From: Promethearchaeota archaeon
Lineage (GTDB): Archaea > Asgardarchaeota > Lokiarchaeia > Sigyniarchaeales > SOKP01
Assembly (NCBI GenBank): GCA_030603385.1
Contig: JAUVXW010000025.1
Span: 1 to 63,884 of the forward strand
DNA length: 63,884 nt
Reading direction: 5' to 3'
Position 1 is the first letter of the stretch. Each line of letters begins with the position of its first letter. A program made the translations under genes and the position numbers. The notes beneath the pieces are model-generated. The model saw nothing but the letters and a program-made list of their open reading frames with translations. It was not told where the DNA came from and searched no databases. Positions 1-9,268 of the stretch are shown piece by piece.

Positions 1-6
1 AGTAGG

Positions 7-1368
7 ATGCATAAAAAAATAGGTGCTAATCTTATAATTTCATATATAGCTAATGCATTGATGGAAAGAAATGTGAAATTATTTCAAACATCAAATAGTT
101 TTCCTATGACTCTTATAAGTATATATGATTATCTAAAAGAAAATTATGATGAATTTTTTCCAGAACGCTCATCTATAGAGTATACATCATTAGAAAAGGA
201 AGAACGCTGGGCAGCGGATAATGAGCAAGCTTATATAATCGGTAGTAGGATACAATTATATGTAATCAAAAATATCTATAACGGAAAATATAATAAAAAT
301 GGAAATTGTCAATGTCCAGAATGCTATAAAGCTGGATTTACTATAAATACAAACTTTTTGAGATTACGAGCCTTACAGTTTAACCATATAAAGGGAAATA
401 AAATTTACTCTTATACAACAAAAACTTTTTATAATTTATTTATAGAAAGCAGAGGAGAACCTTATTTCTTAATCAATTTGATTTCTCAAATGGAAGCTGA
501 AAATGTAGAATTATTATGTACTAATCATCATAATTTACTACATGCAAAATATAATAAAATATTTTTATATCTTATAAACTATAGAGAACTTTTTTCATTA
601 GCCCCTATTTTAATTCATCTAATAATTCGAGAATCAGTAAATAGTCTTTACAAGAATAAAAAAACTCCAGAATTTAAAAAGAGAGTTAGAGAAGCTATCA
701 TAATGGATTTAAAACGAAAATATATCATTGATCAGGCAAATTGTGGTGTATGTCCAATTTGTAATGAGTTTAACACTACCGAACATTTGCCTTCCTTTCA
801 TGGTCATCATTTTGATGAATCTAAAAAAACAAATGATACATCCTATTTTTTCAGATTAGAACTTTCATGTCAGGAGATTGTGGAGATTTTAAAAAAAGAA
901 ACTGTTGGTTTTATATGTGGTAATTGTCATGCAACAATTCAATATTACAAAGATTTTGATGTGTTATTAAGAATCTATGATGATTCTGAAATGGTATCTA
1001 AAATTATAGATAATTATGAATCTGCTCTTGATAAATTTAAAATATTAGATGATAAAAATGTAATGATTCGAGAACCTTTAAAAAAATCATATTTAGTTAA
1101 TGATAATATAATTAGATATTTATTTGCTATTTATGAGATTACGGATAGGGGGATAGAAGCAAGTACTGGTATTATATCAGACTATTTAGGAGTATCTTCT
1201 CGTGCTGTACGCCATTTCTTTTATGACCGATATAATCTTCTCAACCCATTTATTAATATTGTTCAAGGTAGACCTAAGACTTTAAAAAAATATTCTTTAA
1301 CTGATTATGGTAAAAAAACAGTTGCTCTATTACAGCATTTTAAAGATTATTATAATTCCTCACAATAA
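7..1368 (+). CDS. HNH-like zinc-binding protein with C-terminal winged helix
   Basis: A 453-residue protein with two separate Cys/His clusters that look like HNH-endonuclease cores. The first has CQCPEC near residue 101, FNHIKG near 126 and CTNHHNLLHA near 172. The second has CGVCPIC near 245, HGHH near 265 and CGNCHA near 298. The C-terminal 80 residues look like a winged helix (ISDYLGVSSRAVRHFF, then a basic wing and TDYGKKTVALLQHF). A nuclease or DNA-binding role is inferred from these motifs; I do not recognise a named family. The start lies at the window edge, so the true N-terminus could be further upstream. The next genes face it convergently. Confidence 0.6.
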   Translation: MHKKIGANLIISYIANALMERNVKLFQTSNSFPMTLISIYDYLKENYDEFFPERSSIEYTSLEKEERWAADNEQAYIIGSRIQLYVIKNIYNGKYNKNGNCQCPECYKAGFTINTNFLRLRALQFNHIKGNKIYSYTTKTFYNLFIESRGEPYFLINLISQMEAENVELLCTNHHNLLHAKYNKIFLYLINYRELFSLAPILIHLIIRESVNSLYKNKKTPEFKKRVREAIIMDLKRKYIIDQANCGVCPICNEFNTTEHLPSFHGHHFDESKKTNDTSYFFRLELSCQEIVEILKKETVGFICGNCHATIQYYKDFDVLLRIYDDSEMVSKIIDNYESALDKFKILDDKNVMIREPLKKSYLVNDNIIRYLFAIYEITDRGIEASTGIISDYLGVSSRAVRHFFYDRYNLLNPFINIVQGRPKTLKKYSLTDYGKKTVALLQHFKDYYNSSQ

Positions 1369-1472
1369 ATGTATTATACTAATATTAGGTCTGTAATGGT
1401 GCAAACTCAATATTTTTACAAACCAACTTTATTATTTAAAATCATTTTGAAAAAAAATTTGTATCTTATTTT

Positions 1473-1883
1473 TTATTTGCTATAGGTAATTAAATCTCTG
1501 CTAGCTATAATGTTAATTTCAAGGCCTAATACATTCTCAATTAAAATATCTCCCATTTTTATAGGCGCGTTAGCTACTGTCTGAGCAATTTCTTTTAAGG
1601 TATCTCTTAATCTATCCTTTGGAATAGGTCTGTCAGATCTGACGGGTATTAATGGTAAAAAACCATTTTCCACTCGTATTGTAGTTGTTAAGATTCTTTT
1701 TGGGGCAATAAATTCTTCTCTTGCGTATTCCTCACCTCTTTTACATGTATGTCCTTCGAGGATTAATTCTCCATTTATATTCTCAACATGAACTAAACAA
1801 CCTGTAGGACATACTATACAACGGATTCCTTTACTTCCTTCTGGAATTTCTGACTCTGACATTATTTTAACCTCTAAAATCAA
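1473..1883 (-). CDS. DUF1667 family protein
   Basis: A 136-residue protein with the N-terminal motif CIVCPTGCLVHV and two further Cys residues (near GHTCKRGEEYA), the pattern of the DUF1667 family. These small proteins travel with GlpA-like dehydrogenases and a pyridine-nucleotide oxidoreductase, and the Cys residues probably bind metal or an Fe-S cluster. It is the last gene of a three-gene operon and its start overlaps the stop of the upstream gene by 4 bases. An internal Met at 1862 (MSESEIPEG) is an alternative start. The biochemical role of the family is not established. Confidence 0.8.
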   Translation of the reverse strand: MILEVKIMSESEIPEGSKGIRCIVCPTGCLVHVENINGELILEGHTCKRGEEYAREEFIAPKRILTTTIRVENGFLPLIPVRSDRPIPKDRLRDTLKEIAQTVANAPIKMGDILIENVLGLEINIIASRDLITYSK

Positions 1884-3178
1884 TCTTCTTCAATAAGAAC
1901 TTCTGGTCGAGGTATGACCTCTACTTCTATATTGTTACATTTGGGATCGATTTTTAATTCATTTAAACTTAATTTTATTTCGAGCATTTCGCTTGGAATT
2001 ACATATCTTCTCTTTCTTTTATATAAAACCTTGTTATTCTCGTCTTTAAACTGAATTTGAATTCTTCGATCTGGTCTTTTTACTCGAAAAGTAAAAATTA
2101 TATCTTTTTCTAAATCAGATTTATTAATTAAATCGGGTTTTACATAATTAACATTTTCTCCTGCAATGCATTTAATTTGTTCTTTTTTTTCAATCTCTTT
2201 ACCAAATTTTTCTTTAACATATTCAATGGCATTCAATCCCGCTCGTTTTGCTTCAGCAGACACTAAGTCAACTAGATCATGGACTTGTAATACATTTCCG
2301 CATGCGAACACACCATCAATTGTAGTTTCTAAATTGTTATCCACCACAGGACCTCCTATTTCCGAAATTTTAGCACCTGCTTCGCGTGTTAACTCGTTTT
2401 CAGGGATTAAGCCAACAGATAATAATAAGGTATCACATTCGATAAATTTTTCAGAGCCTATTACCCGATCGAAGTTGCGATCTACCTTACTTACTGTTAC
2501 GCCTTGTACTCTATCTTTCCCATGAATTTTTGTAACTGTGTAGCTTGTAATAAGGGGAATTCCATAATCTTCTAGACATTGTACTTCATTTCTTATTAAC
2601 CCACTCACATAAGGTTGAATCTCAACAACAGCCTTAACTTGACATCCTTCCCAAGTTAAACGCCGTGCTATAATCATACCAATATCTCCACTTCCTAAAA
2701 TAACATAACTTCTACCAGGTAAATAACCTTCAATATTGACAAATCTTTGAGCTTGTCCTGCGGTATATATTCCAGCAGGTCGAAAACCAGGTATGTTAAT
2801 TGCACCTCTAGTTTTTTCACGACATCCCATTGCAAGTATTATTGCTTTAGTTTTAATTTCTATGAGTCCTTCTTTATTGTTTACCGCATAAATTACTTTA
2901 TCTGAAGTAATTTCAATTACCATGGTATCTAATTTATAAGCAATATCTAATTCTAAAGCTTGGTTGATAAATCTTTGAACATATTCAGGTCCTGTTAATT
3001 CTTCTTTAAACTCATGGAGACCAAATCCATTATGAATACACTGGAGAGTAATTCCTCCTAATTCTTTATCTCTTTCTAATATTAATACATTTAAATCCGC
3101 TTTTTTAACAACAATAGCAGCAGCTAAACCCGCAGAACCTCCACCAATTACAGCAACATCTACGCTATATTTTTTCAT
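1880..3178 (-). CDS. FAD/NAD(P)-dependent oxidoreductase
   Basis: A 432-residue flavoprotein. The N-terminal FAD-binding Rossmann motif is VAVIGGGSAGLAAAI, a second nucleotide-binding motif is VILGSGDIGMIIARR (about residue 165), and the C-terminal FAD contact is IDGVFACGNVLQVHD. The fold is that of the pyridine nucleotide-disulfide oxidoreductase superfamily. Together with the upstream GlpA-like gene and downstream DUF1667 gene it probably moves electrons from a hydroxy-acid or glycerol-3-phosphate dehydrogenase to an acceptor. It overlaps both neighbours by 4 bases, indicating translational coupling. Confidence 0.85.
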   Translation of the reverse strand: MKKYSVDVAVIGGGSAGLAAAIVVKKADLNVLILERDKELGGITLQCIHNGFGLHEFKEELTGPEYVQRFINQALELDIAYKLDTMVIEITSDKVIYAVNNKEGLIEIKTKAIILAMGCREKTRGAINIPGFRPAGIYTAGQAQRFVNIEGYLPGRSYVILGSGDIGMIIARRLTWEGCQVKAVVEIQPYVSGLIRNEVQCLEDYGIPLITSYTVTKIHGKDRVQGVTVSKVDRNFDRVIGSEKFIECDTLLLSVGLIPENELTREAGAKISEIGGPVVDNNLETTIDGVFACGNVLQVHDLVDLVSAEAKRAGLNAIEYVKEKFGKEIEKKEQIKCIAGENVNYVKPDLINKSDLEKDIIFTFRVKRPDRRIQIQFKDENNKVLYKRKRRYVIPSEMLEIKLSLNELKIDPKCNNIEVEVIPRPEVLIEED

Positions 3179-4647
3179 TCTTTACTGACGCCTCTTGATA
3201 TCTCTTTTAAAGCGATGTCTTTCGTTCTTCCGATTAATATGTTTGTATCTTCTCCTCTTTTGGTAATTTCTTCATACGGTTTGTTCAGTTCCCTTGAAAG
3301 TATTTCGATAACCCGTGGACGGCAGAAGCCGCCTTGACATCTACCCATACCGGGTCTACAACGAAACTTAATACCATCAACTGTATTAGCACCAACTGGG
3401 GCATGGATAGCATCAATTATTTCCTTTTCAGGTATTGTTTCACAGCGACAAATAATTCTTCCCCATCTTGGATCTTCTTGGATTTTTTTATCAAGGTCTT
3501 CCTTAGTGAAATCTTTGAATCGTTCAGGTTTGGGACGAATTGGGTTATAATCGTCTCTTACATTTAACTCAACTCCTAATAATTCAAGAAATTCAACAAC
3601 TTTCTCAGCTATGGCGAATGTTGCTGTTAACCCAGGGGAAAGAATGCCCGCGACATTTATAAAAGCATAAATATCAGTATTGTCTATAATAAAATCGTAT
3701 GTATCTGGTACAGCTCTTAAACCCGCAAAATTTCTAATTGAACTTCTTAAAGGAAGATTTGGAACTAACTTTCTCCCACCATCTAGAATTTCTTTTAGGC
3801 CTGCTGTAGTAGTTGAAATATCTTCACGATCAGTTATATTTTGTGCATTTGGACCAGCAAAAGTATTTCCATGTAATGTGGGGCACACTAAAATTCCTTT
3901 CGAAACTCTAGTGGGCATTGGGAAGAGAATCTTGTTGAGATGAATAGCATTTCTATCAAATAAAACATATTCTCCCTTTCTTGGCATTATACTGAAATAA
4001 TCTAAACCTAACATTTTAGAAATCCTTGCAGCATGAAGTCCTGCTGCATTAATGAGATTCCCTGCTTGAAATTCTCCTTGATATGTCCTTACAGTAAACG
4101 TATATTCTTGATGCTTGATTTTAACAACTTCATGATTCCTAAAAAATTTCACTCCATTAGTAGCAGCATTTTCTGCCAACGCAAAAGTTAATTCGTATGG
4201 GCTAACAAGACCAGCAGAGGGGGCATGTAAAACACCCACAACATCATCCGTTAGGTTAGGTTCCATTTCTTTTATCTTTTTCTTATCCAAAATCAGTTCT
4301 AAACCGGGTATACCATCTTCAGTTCCTTTTTTTCTTTCTTCGCCTAATTCTTTAATCTGATTATCTTCTAGAGCAACCACAAACGAACCAATCCTTTCAA
4401 ATGGAAAATTTAATTCCTTTGCGGCTTGAGTGTACGATTTATTTCCTTTGATACATAAATATCGTTTAGTATACTCTCTTTGAGCGGCATAACCTGCATG
4501 AACCACGCCAGAATTTCCCTTAGTTGTACCAGAAGCGATCTCAGCTTCCTTTTCTATTACACATATATTTAGGTCATACTTTGAAAGCGTACGAGCTATA
4601 GAGCACCCAGTAACACCACCACCTATAATTATGACATCATATATCAA
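3175..4647 (-). CDS. GlpA/LhgO-like FAD-dependent dehydrogenase with BFD-type [2Fe-2S] domain
   Basis: A 490-residue protein. Residues 1-370 are a DAO-family FAD oxidoreductase (VIIIGGGVTGCSIARTL at the N-terminus, SGVVHAGYA near residue 47). The C-terminal part has the four-cysteine BFD-like [2Fe-2S] motif (CRCE, then CRPGMGRCQGGFC). This architecture is typical of anaerobic glycerol-3-phosphate or L-2-hydroxyglutarate dehydrogenases of the GlpA type. The substrate cannot be decided from sequence. It is the first gene of the operon and overlaps the next by 4 bases, so promoter elements should lie in 4650-4790. Confidence 0.82.
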   Translation of the reverse strand: MIYDVIIIGGGVTGCSIARTLSKYDLNICVIEKEAEIASGTTKGNSGVVHAGYAAQREYTKRYLCIKGNKSYTQAAKELNFPFERIGSFVVALEDNQIKELGEERKKGTEDGIPGLELILDKKKIKEMEPNLTDDVVGVLHAPSAGLVSPYELTFALAENAATNGVKFFRNHEVVKIKHQEYTFTVRTYQGEFQAGNLINAAGLHAARISKMLGLDYFSIMPRKGEYVLFDRNAIHLNKILFPMPTRVSKGILVCPTLHGNTFAGPNAQNITDREDISTTTAGLKEILDGGRKLVPNLPLRSSIRNFAGLRAVPDTYDFIIDNTDIYAFINVAGILSPGLTATFAIAEKVVEFLELLGVELNVRDDYNPIRPKPERFKDFTKEDLDKKIQEDPRWGRIICRCETIPEKEIIDAIHAPVGANTVDGIKFRCRPGMGRCQGGFCRPRVIEILSRELNKPYEEITKRGEDTNILIGRTKDIALKEISRGVSKE

Positions 4648-4792
4648 ATATTTGATACCCTTTTTACTAAAATTTTTTCTTGAATTACTGTTATAAGTTA
4701 CAAATTCTAATCTTGAAAAATTTAAATATCTTTTAAATTTATTAAAGGGAAAATGCTGATAATTTTTTTATAAGGTAGGAATTACTTTTCCT

Positions 4793-5149
4793 TTAAAAAA
4801 GATAAATTGAGAGAAACCAAATAAGATTAAAAATAATGGCTGAGATTATCAAGATTTTAGTTACTGGATTGAAAATCGTATTTTTTATTGAATTTGTTAG
4901 TTTCAATTCATTTTCACTTGCTAGTATGTTTTCAACTTGGCGATAATTAGGATTCATTTCCTTTTTCAAGTGAATCGAGCCTAAAAATCTTGGATTCGAT
5001 AATTTTTTAATAAGATAGTCTAAATTATTTGAGGGAACAAAACTATTCTTGGTAATTGAACTATAGTCTCTTGAGGTATCAAGATTACTTGGTCGATCTA
5101 AGGATCCTTTGTTTTTAATAGTCTTTTTATTGTTTTCTATTTCTTTCAT
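4793..5149 (-). CDS. Small tail-anchored protein of unknown function
   Basis: A 118-residue protein that I do not recognise. It is polar and Asn/Ser/Lys-rich until about residue 95 and ends in one hydrophobic helix (ILIISAIIFNLIWFLSIYLF) with no residues after it, which is the topology of a tail-anchored membrane protein facing the cytosol. There is no signal peptide. It lies 125 bases downstream of a longin-like gene on the same strand. That pairing is suggestive in an Asgard genome, but there is no clear SNARE heptad pattern and no function is claimed. Confidence 0.55.
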   Translation of the reverse strand: MKEIENNKKTIKNKGSLDRPSNLDTSRDYSSITKNSFVPSNNLDYLIKKLSNPRFLGSIHLKKEMNPNYRQVENILASENELKLTNSIKNTIFNPVTKILIISAIIFNLIWFLSIYLF

Positions 5150-5274
5150 GCTTTTTTCATTAATACTATATCTGAATTATCTTAAATTTTTTATGGTTAT
5201 GAGAATAAAATTCAAAATATTCAAGAAATTGGCATAAAAATATGTTAATCTATACTAATAAAGGTATAGAAAGA

Positions 5275-5667
5275 CTATTTCATGTTATCTTCTAATGAAT
5301 CCCTAATTACGTTTTTAAAAGTTTCAAAGAGTCCAACATCAGAATCCCATTTTTTTAACGTTTCTTCAGGATATAACTCAAAGAACTTATCGGAAATATC
5401 TCTTAATTCACTAAATATTTTTTTTGCTTTTATTTTGTTAGAAGAACTTGCAACAAAAAGAAATTTATTTCTTTTAACTATTGAAAAACGAATTTGGCTT
5501 AATTCAAAATTAGACATCCCTTCCTCAGTTAGTTTTTCGGCAAAAGTATTTAATGCACTCATGAGCGCTCCAAACAATTGTGGATTAACTCTTGGATCAA
5601 TTACTCTACTATAAACAGTTGTACCGCTTTCAGTTAAAATCCATAAATCTCTTAATACTTTCGCCAT
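5275..5667 (-). CDS. Longin-like (roadblock/longin-fold) protein
   Basis: A 130-residue protein with alternating strands and helices as in longin/sybindin folds: a first strand LRDLWILTESGTTVYSR, a helix with LFGALMSALNTFAEKL, strands SQIRFSIVKRNKFLFVASSS, and a helix AKKIFSELRDISDKFFELY. Asgard genomes encode many such proteins, whose eukaryotic relatives act as small-GTPase and vesicle adaptors. The family call is by pattern, not by a diagnostic motif. It is divergent from the lactate dehydrogenase gene, with about 165 bases of promoter space between them. Confidence 0.55.
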   Translation of the reverse strand: MAKVLRDLWILTESGTTVYSRVIDPRVNPQLFGALMSALNTFAEKLTEEGMSNFELSQIRFSIVKRNKFLFVASSSNKIKAKKIFSELRDISDKFFELYPEETLKKWDSDVGLFETFKNVIRDSLEDNMK

Positions 5668-5833
5668 AGTAATTCCCTAAAAATAGAATTATTCTTATTC
5701 ATAACTATTATTTTTTTTCTTAATTAAGATAACTATCGATTAATTTTAAAATTATTTTTCGAAACAATAAAATATAACTTAAATTGTTTAAGAAAATATA
5801 GTAAGGCATTAAACTAAGTTTTTATCAATTGAA

Positions 5834-7576
5834 ATGAGCTACAATAAAATCTCTGATTTTTTACTTGAAACATTTAAAAAAATCGTTGGAGAAAATTCCT
5901 TTTTTACTCAGTATGAAATCAGATGGACTTACGCTTTTGGGGGTTCAATTTTTAATAAAGAATGGATTCCGGATCTGATTTTAATACCACAAAATTCAAA
6001 ACAAATCTCTGAAATTCTAAAATTAGCTAATGAGAATAAGATTGCTATAACACCTCGGGGTAGTGGAACGAGCTTATCATCAGGTTCATTAACCCCTTAT
6101 GGTGGTATAGTATTAGATTTAAGTCAAATGAATAGAATACTTACTATTGATATTATAAATAATTTAGTAGAAGTTGAACCTGGAGTAATATGTGATGAAT
6201 TGAATGAAATTTTGAAGCCCCATGAATATTTTTTTCCTCCAGATCCAGGTTCAAGTTCAGTTTGTACTATAGGCGGTATGGTTGCCAGTAATGCTGGAGG
6301 AATTCAGGCTTTTAAATATGGGGTTACAAAAAATTATGTTTTATATTTAGAAGTTGTTTTAGCCAATGGAAAAATTCTAAATTTAGGATCAAAAGTACTT
6401 AAATCTGTGTCTTCTTATAATTTGAAAGATCTTTTTATAGGCTCTGAAGGATCTTTAGGAATTATAACAAAAATAGGCTTGAGAATTCGACCTTTACCCA
6501 AAACAAGAAAACTAGGGTTTTTTATCTTTGAAAATGTTGATGATTTAAGAGATGCTGTTATTGAAATAAGAAAACAGGGAATTGTACCAAATCTATTAGA
6601 ATTTATGGATAAACTTATATTAAAAGCAGTAACCGAATTTTTGGGTGGAGATTTTTTTGACTTCCCCAATGGATATGTGTTATTGGCAGAAGTAGACGGA
6701 GATTCTAACAGGGAAGTTGAGGAAAAATTTTCAATTATGCTAGACCTTATCATTCAAAAAAACCCCATTTTCTATAAAATTGCGAAAACGGAAGAGGAAA
6801 GAGAAAGATTAATACTTGCAAGGAAATCAAATCTTCCAGCACTTTCTAGAATAAGGCCAAACACTTGTGTTGAAGATTGCACTATACAACTTTCAGATTT
6901 TTCAGAAGTCATAAAGAAAATTGAAGAAATCCCTAAAAAAATTAAAGCTAAAAATCTATTAGTTGCAACCATATGTCATATGGAAGGAAATTTACACCCT
7001 ACTTTTTTATTTAACGAGAATGATGCGGAAGACATAAAAGATTTTGAAAAAGCCGTTGATTATTTGTACAAGGAAATAATTATTCCTGTTGGAGGAACTT
7101 TAACTGGAGAACATGGAATAGGAAAGATGAAAACCCTATATCTTGAATTTGAACATGGGGCTGACGTTGTTAATTTAATGTCTGAAATTAAGATGTTTTT
7201 TGATCCTAAAAGAATTTTAAACCCTGGAATAGGGAAAGGAGATGATAGGTTACTAAAAAAATTAAGCCATAGACGAAAGCTTAAAAATAAATCCAATGAA
7301 TTATTAGAATTAAAATGCATGAGATGTGGATTTTGTATAACTAAATGTCCATCAAAAATCCACCACTTAATTGAACCGTACAGCCCAAGAGGAAGACTTA
7401 GTATTTTGAATGGATTAGCTCATGGGGAATTGGAATTAAACGATTTTATAACAGAGATTTTACAAACTTGTACATTATGTGCTCTCTGTGATACTGTATG
7501 TCCTGCAGGGATAAGAACTTCTGAAATATTTGAAAAAGCCCGAGAAATTGTTCATAAATCTGAGGGAAAAAAATGA
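5834..7576 (+). CDS. D-lactate/glycolate dehydrogenase (GlcD type) fused to a two-cluster ferredoxin domain
   Basis: A 580-residue fusion. Residues 1-230 form the FAD-binding type-4 domain (PRGSGTSLSSGSLTPYGG, then PDPGSSSVCTIGGMVASNAGG). The middle is the FAD-oxidase C-terminal domain with GTLTGEHGIGKMK. The last 100 residues carry two 4Fe-4S motifs, CMRCGFCITKCP and CTLCALCDTVCP. It should oxidise D-lactate or another 2-hydroxy acid and pass electrons through the clusters. It overlaps the lactate racemase gene by 4 bases, which favours lactate as substrate. In many organisms the flavoprotein and iron-sulfur subunits are separate proteins. Confidence 0.85.
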   Translation: MSYNKISDFLLETFKKIVGENSFFTQYEIRWTYAFGGSIFNKEWIPDLILIPQNSKQISEILKLANENKIAITPRGSGTSLSSGSLTPYGGIVLDLSQMNRILTIDIINNLVEVEPGVICDELNEILKPHEYFFPPDPGSSSVCTIGGMVASNAGGIQAFKYGVTKNYVLYLEVVLANGKILNLGSKVLKSVSSYNLKDLFIGSEGSLGIITKIGLRIRPLPKTRKLGFFIFENVDDLRDAVIEIRKQGIVPNLLEFMDKLILKAVTEFLGGDFFDFPNGYVLLAEVDGDSNREVEEKFSIMLDLIIQKNPIFYKIAKTEEERERLILARKSNLPALSRIRPNTCVEDCTIQLSDFSEVIKKIEEIPKKIKAKNLLVATICHMEGNLHPTFLFNENDAEDIKDFEKAVDYLYKEIIIPVGGTLTGEHGIGKMKTLYLEFEHGADVVNLMSEIKMFFDPKRILNPGIGKGDDRLLKKLSHRRKLKNKSNELLELKCMRCGFCITKCPSKIHHLIEPYSPRGRLSILNGLAHGELELNDFITEILQTCTLCALCDTVCPAGIRTSEIFEKAREIVHKSEGKK

Positions 7577-8850
7577 AGATTGATTATGGTAAGAATGGGT
7601 TAGAATTATCTCTTGAACCATCATGGAACGTCACAGTTTTAAGACCAAAAGAACAGAAGAGATTAGTAGATCCTATAACGAGAATCAGAGAAGCCATCAA
7701 GAACCCTCTTGAAAGTGAATCACTATATGATATGATAAAATTCAAGAAAGATCTGAATAGAATCTGCGTTGTCGTATCAGACTCAACTAGACCTGTGCCA
7801 TCTAATATAATTCTGGAAGCATTAGTCAAAGAATTAAATGAATATGGGATCCAAGACAATCAAATCTTAATTTTAATAGCGACAGGTTTACATAGGCCTT
7901 CTAGAGAAGATGAATTAGAAAGAATTTTAGGAAATGACTTAAAGGATAGATTAAAAACTATTGATCATGTAGCTTCTGATAAGAATTCACTTAAATATTT
8001 AGGAAATACAATAGATGATGTCCCAATTTATATTAATAAATACTATTGCGAAAGCGATTTAAAAATTTTAACGGGTTATGTCGAACCCCATTTTTTTTTT
8101 GGTTTTAGTGGGGGAAGGAAAGCTCTTGTCCCAGGTATCGCAGGTAAAGTAACTATTCAAGCAAATCATTCTGCTAAGAATATAGCTTCTCGTAATTCAC
8201 GTTTTGGGATATACAAAAACAATATAATGCATATAAATGCAATTGAGATTGCAAAATTAGTAGGCGTGGATTTTGCAATTAACACTTGCATAAATGAAAA
8301 ACATGAAATTGTAAAAGTAGCTGCAGGAAATTTTGAAAAAGTTCATGAAGAACTGGTTGATTACCAACTAAAACATATTTTCGAAGAAATAAAAGAACCG
8401 TATGATATAATTGTATGCGGAAATGGAGGATATCCATTAGACTTAAACTTGTATCAAGCAGTTAAAAGTATGGCGATAGGTGAAATAGCGGTAAAAAAAG
8501 GTGGAACTATTATTTCTGTAAATGAATGTGCTGAGGGTATTGGAATAGGTCAAGAAAAGTTTAAAGAATTAATTTTCTCAAGAATGAATCCGAAGATACT
8601 CTATGATAAAATTCTGAAAAGAGAAATCGTGGCACCGGATCAATGGGAAATCCAAATATTATCTCGAATTCTCATGAAGGCAGAAATAATTATAGTTTCT
8701 AGCTTAAATGAAAATGAAATAGGAAATATTGGCTTAAAATACGCAAAAACTGTGGAGGATGGAATAAAGATGGTATTAAAAAAAGCTGATTTAAATGCTA
8801 AAGTACTTATCCTGCCGAATGGACCTCAAATTCTTCCTATCTTAAAATAG
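7573..8850 (+). CDS. larA: Nickel-pincer lactate racemase family protein (LarA)
   Basis: A 425-residue LarA/DUF2088 protein. The residues known in the Lactiplantibacillus plantarum enzyme are present at almost the same numbers: His107 (TGLHRPS), His173 (VEPHFFFGFS), Lys183 (GGRKALVPGIAG, the cofactor-linked lysine) and His199 (QANHS). It would interconvert D- and L-lactate or a related 2-hydroxy acid using the nickel-pincer nucleotide. It is coupled to the preceding dehydrogenase by a 4-base overlap, so the pair could use both lactate isomers. The cofactor-making LarB, LarC and LarE genes are not in this window. Confidence 0.88.
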   Translation: MKIDYGKNGLELSLEPSWNVTVLRPKEQKRLVDPITRIREAIKNPLESESLYDMIKFKKDLNRICVVVSDSTRPVPSNIILEALVKELNEYGIQDNQILILIATGLHRPSREDELERILGNDLKDRLKTIDHVASDKNSLKYLGNTIDDVPIYINKYYCESDLKILTGYVEPHFFFGFSGGRKALVPGIAGKVTIQANHSAKNIASRNSRFGIYKNNIMHINAIEIAKLVGVDFAINTCINEKHEIVKVAAGNFEKVHEELVDYQLKHIFEEIKEPYDIIVCGNGGYPLDLNLYQAVKSMAIGEIAVKKGGTIISVNECAEGIGIGQEKFKELIFSRMNPKILYDKILKREIVAPDQWEIQILSRILMKAEIIIVSSLNENEIGNIGLKYAKTVEDGIKMVLKKADLNAKVLILPNGPQILPILK

Positions 8851-8851
8851 A

Positions 8852-8891
8852 TTTAATAAACTTGTTTATGCGATTTTGATTGTTTATTAAA
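8852..8891 (+). terminator. Hairpin after larA
   Basis: Two bases after the larA stop, TTTAATAAAC (8852-8861) is repeated exactly in inverted form as GTTTATTAAA (8882-8891), with a 20-base loop. T-rich sequence follows at 8895-8940. This fits a transcription end for the dehydrogenase-racemase operon. The arms contain only A, T and a single C/G pair, so the structure would be weak. Confidence 0.4.
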
Positions 8892-9077
8892 TGAAATCAA
8901 ATTTTCCTTTATTTTTTCGAAAGATTTTTGTATCTTTACCATTAGTTTTTTTTATGTTCTCTAAGCTAAATGACTGAGTTTTCTAATGACACCCAAATTT
9001 ACCTATAAATTATAAATCCCATTAAAATCCCCGTTTTTCGTATGTACGGCGACATATAACAAATCTGTATAAAAAAG

Positions 9078-9087
9078 CTTATATATA
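9078..9087 (+). promoter_or_regulatory. TATA box candidate for tfb
   Basis: CTTATATATA preceded by an A-run (AAAAAAG) matches an archaeal TATA box with a purine-rich BRE. Transcription would begin near 9105-9112, giving a leader of about 160 bases before the TFB start. The rest of the 419-base gap from 8851 to 9268 contains only the larA hairpin and A+T-rich sequence without a gene I can support. Confidence 0.4.
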
Positions 9088-9268
9088 CATGACTGACTTA
9101 TAATTCAATATCAAGAAAAGATTCTACAAAGATCATACTTATGATTAATAGAAATTAAAATTATATACATAAATGATCTCAAGAATATTGAAACAAAAAG
9201 AAATTGTAGCTAAAAGATCAATCACACGATCACTACATCATCTAAAACAAAAATTTTTACACAAGTGA

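Noticed and set aside
2166..2525. 119-codon frame opposite the oxidoreductase gene
   Set aside because: Mirror frame of a well-supported gene with no signal of its own; the same applies to other frames lying antisense inside clear genes.
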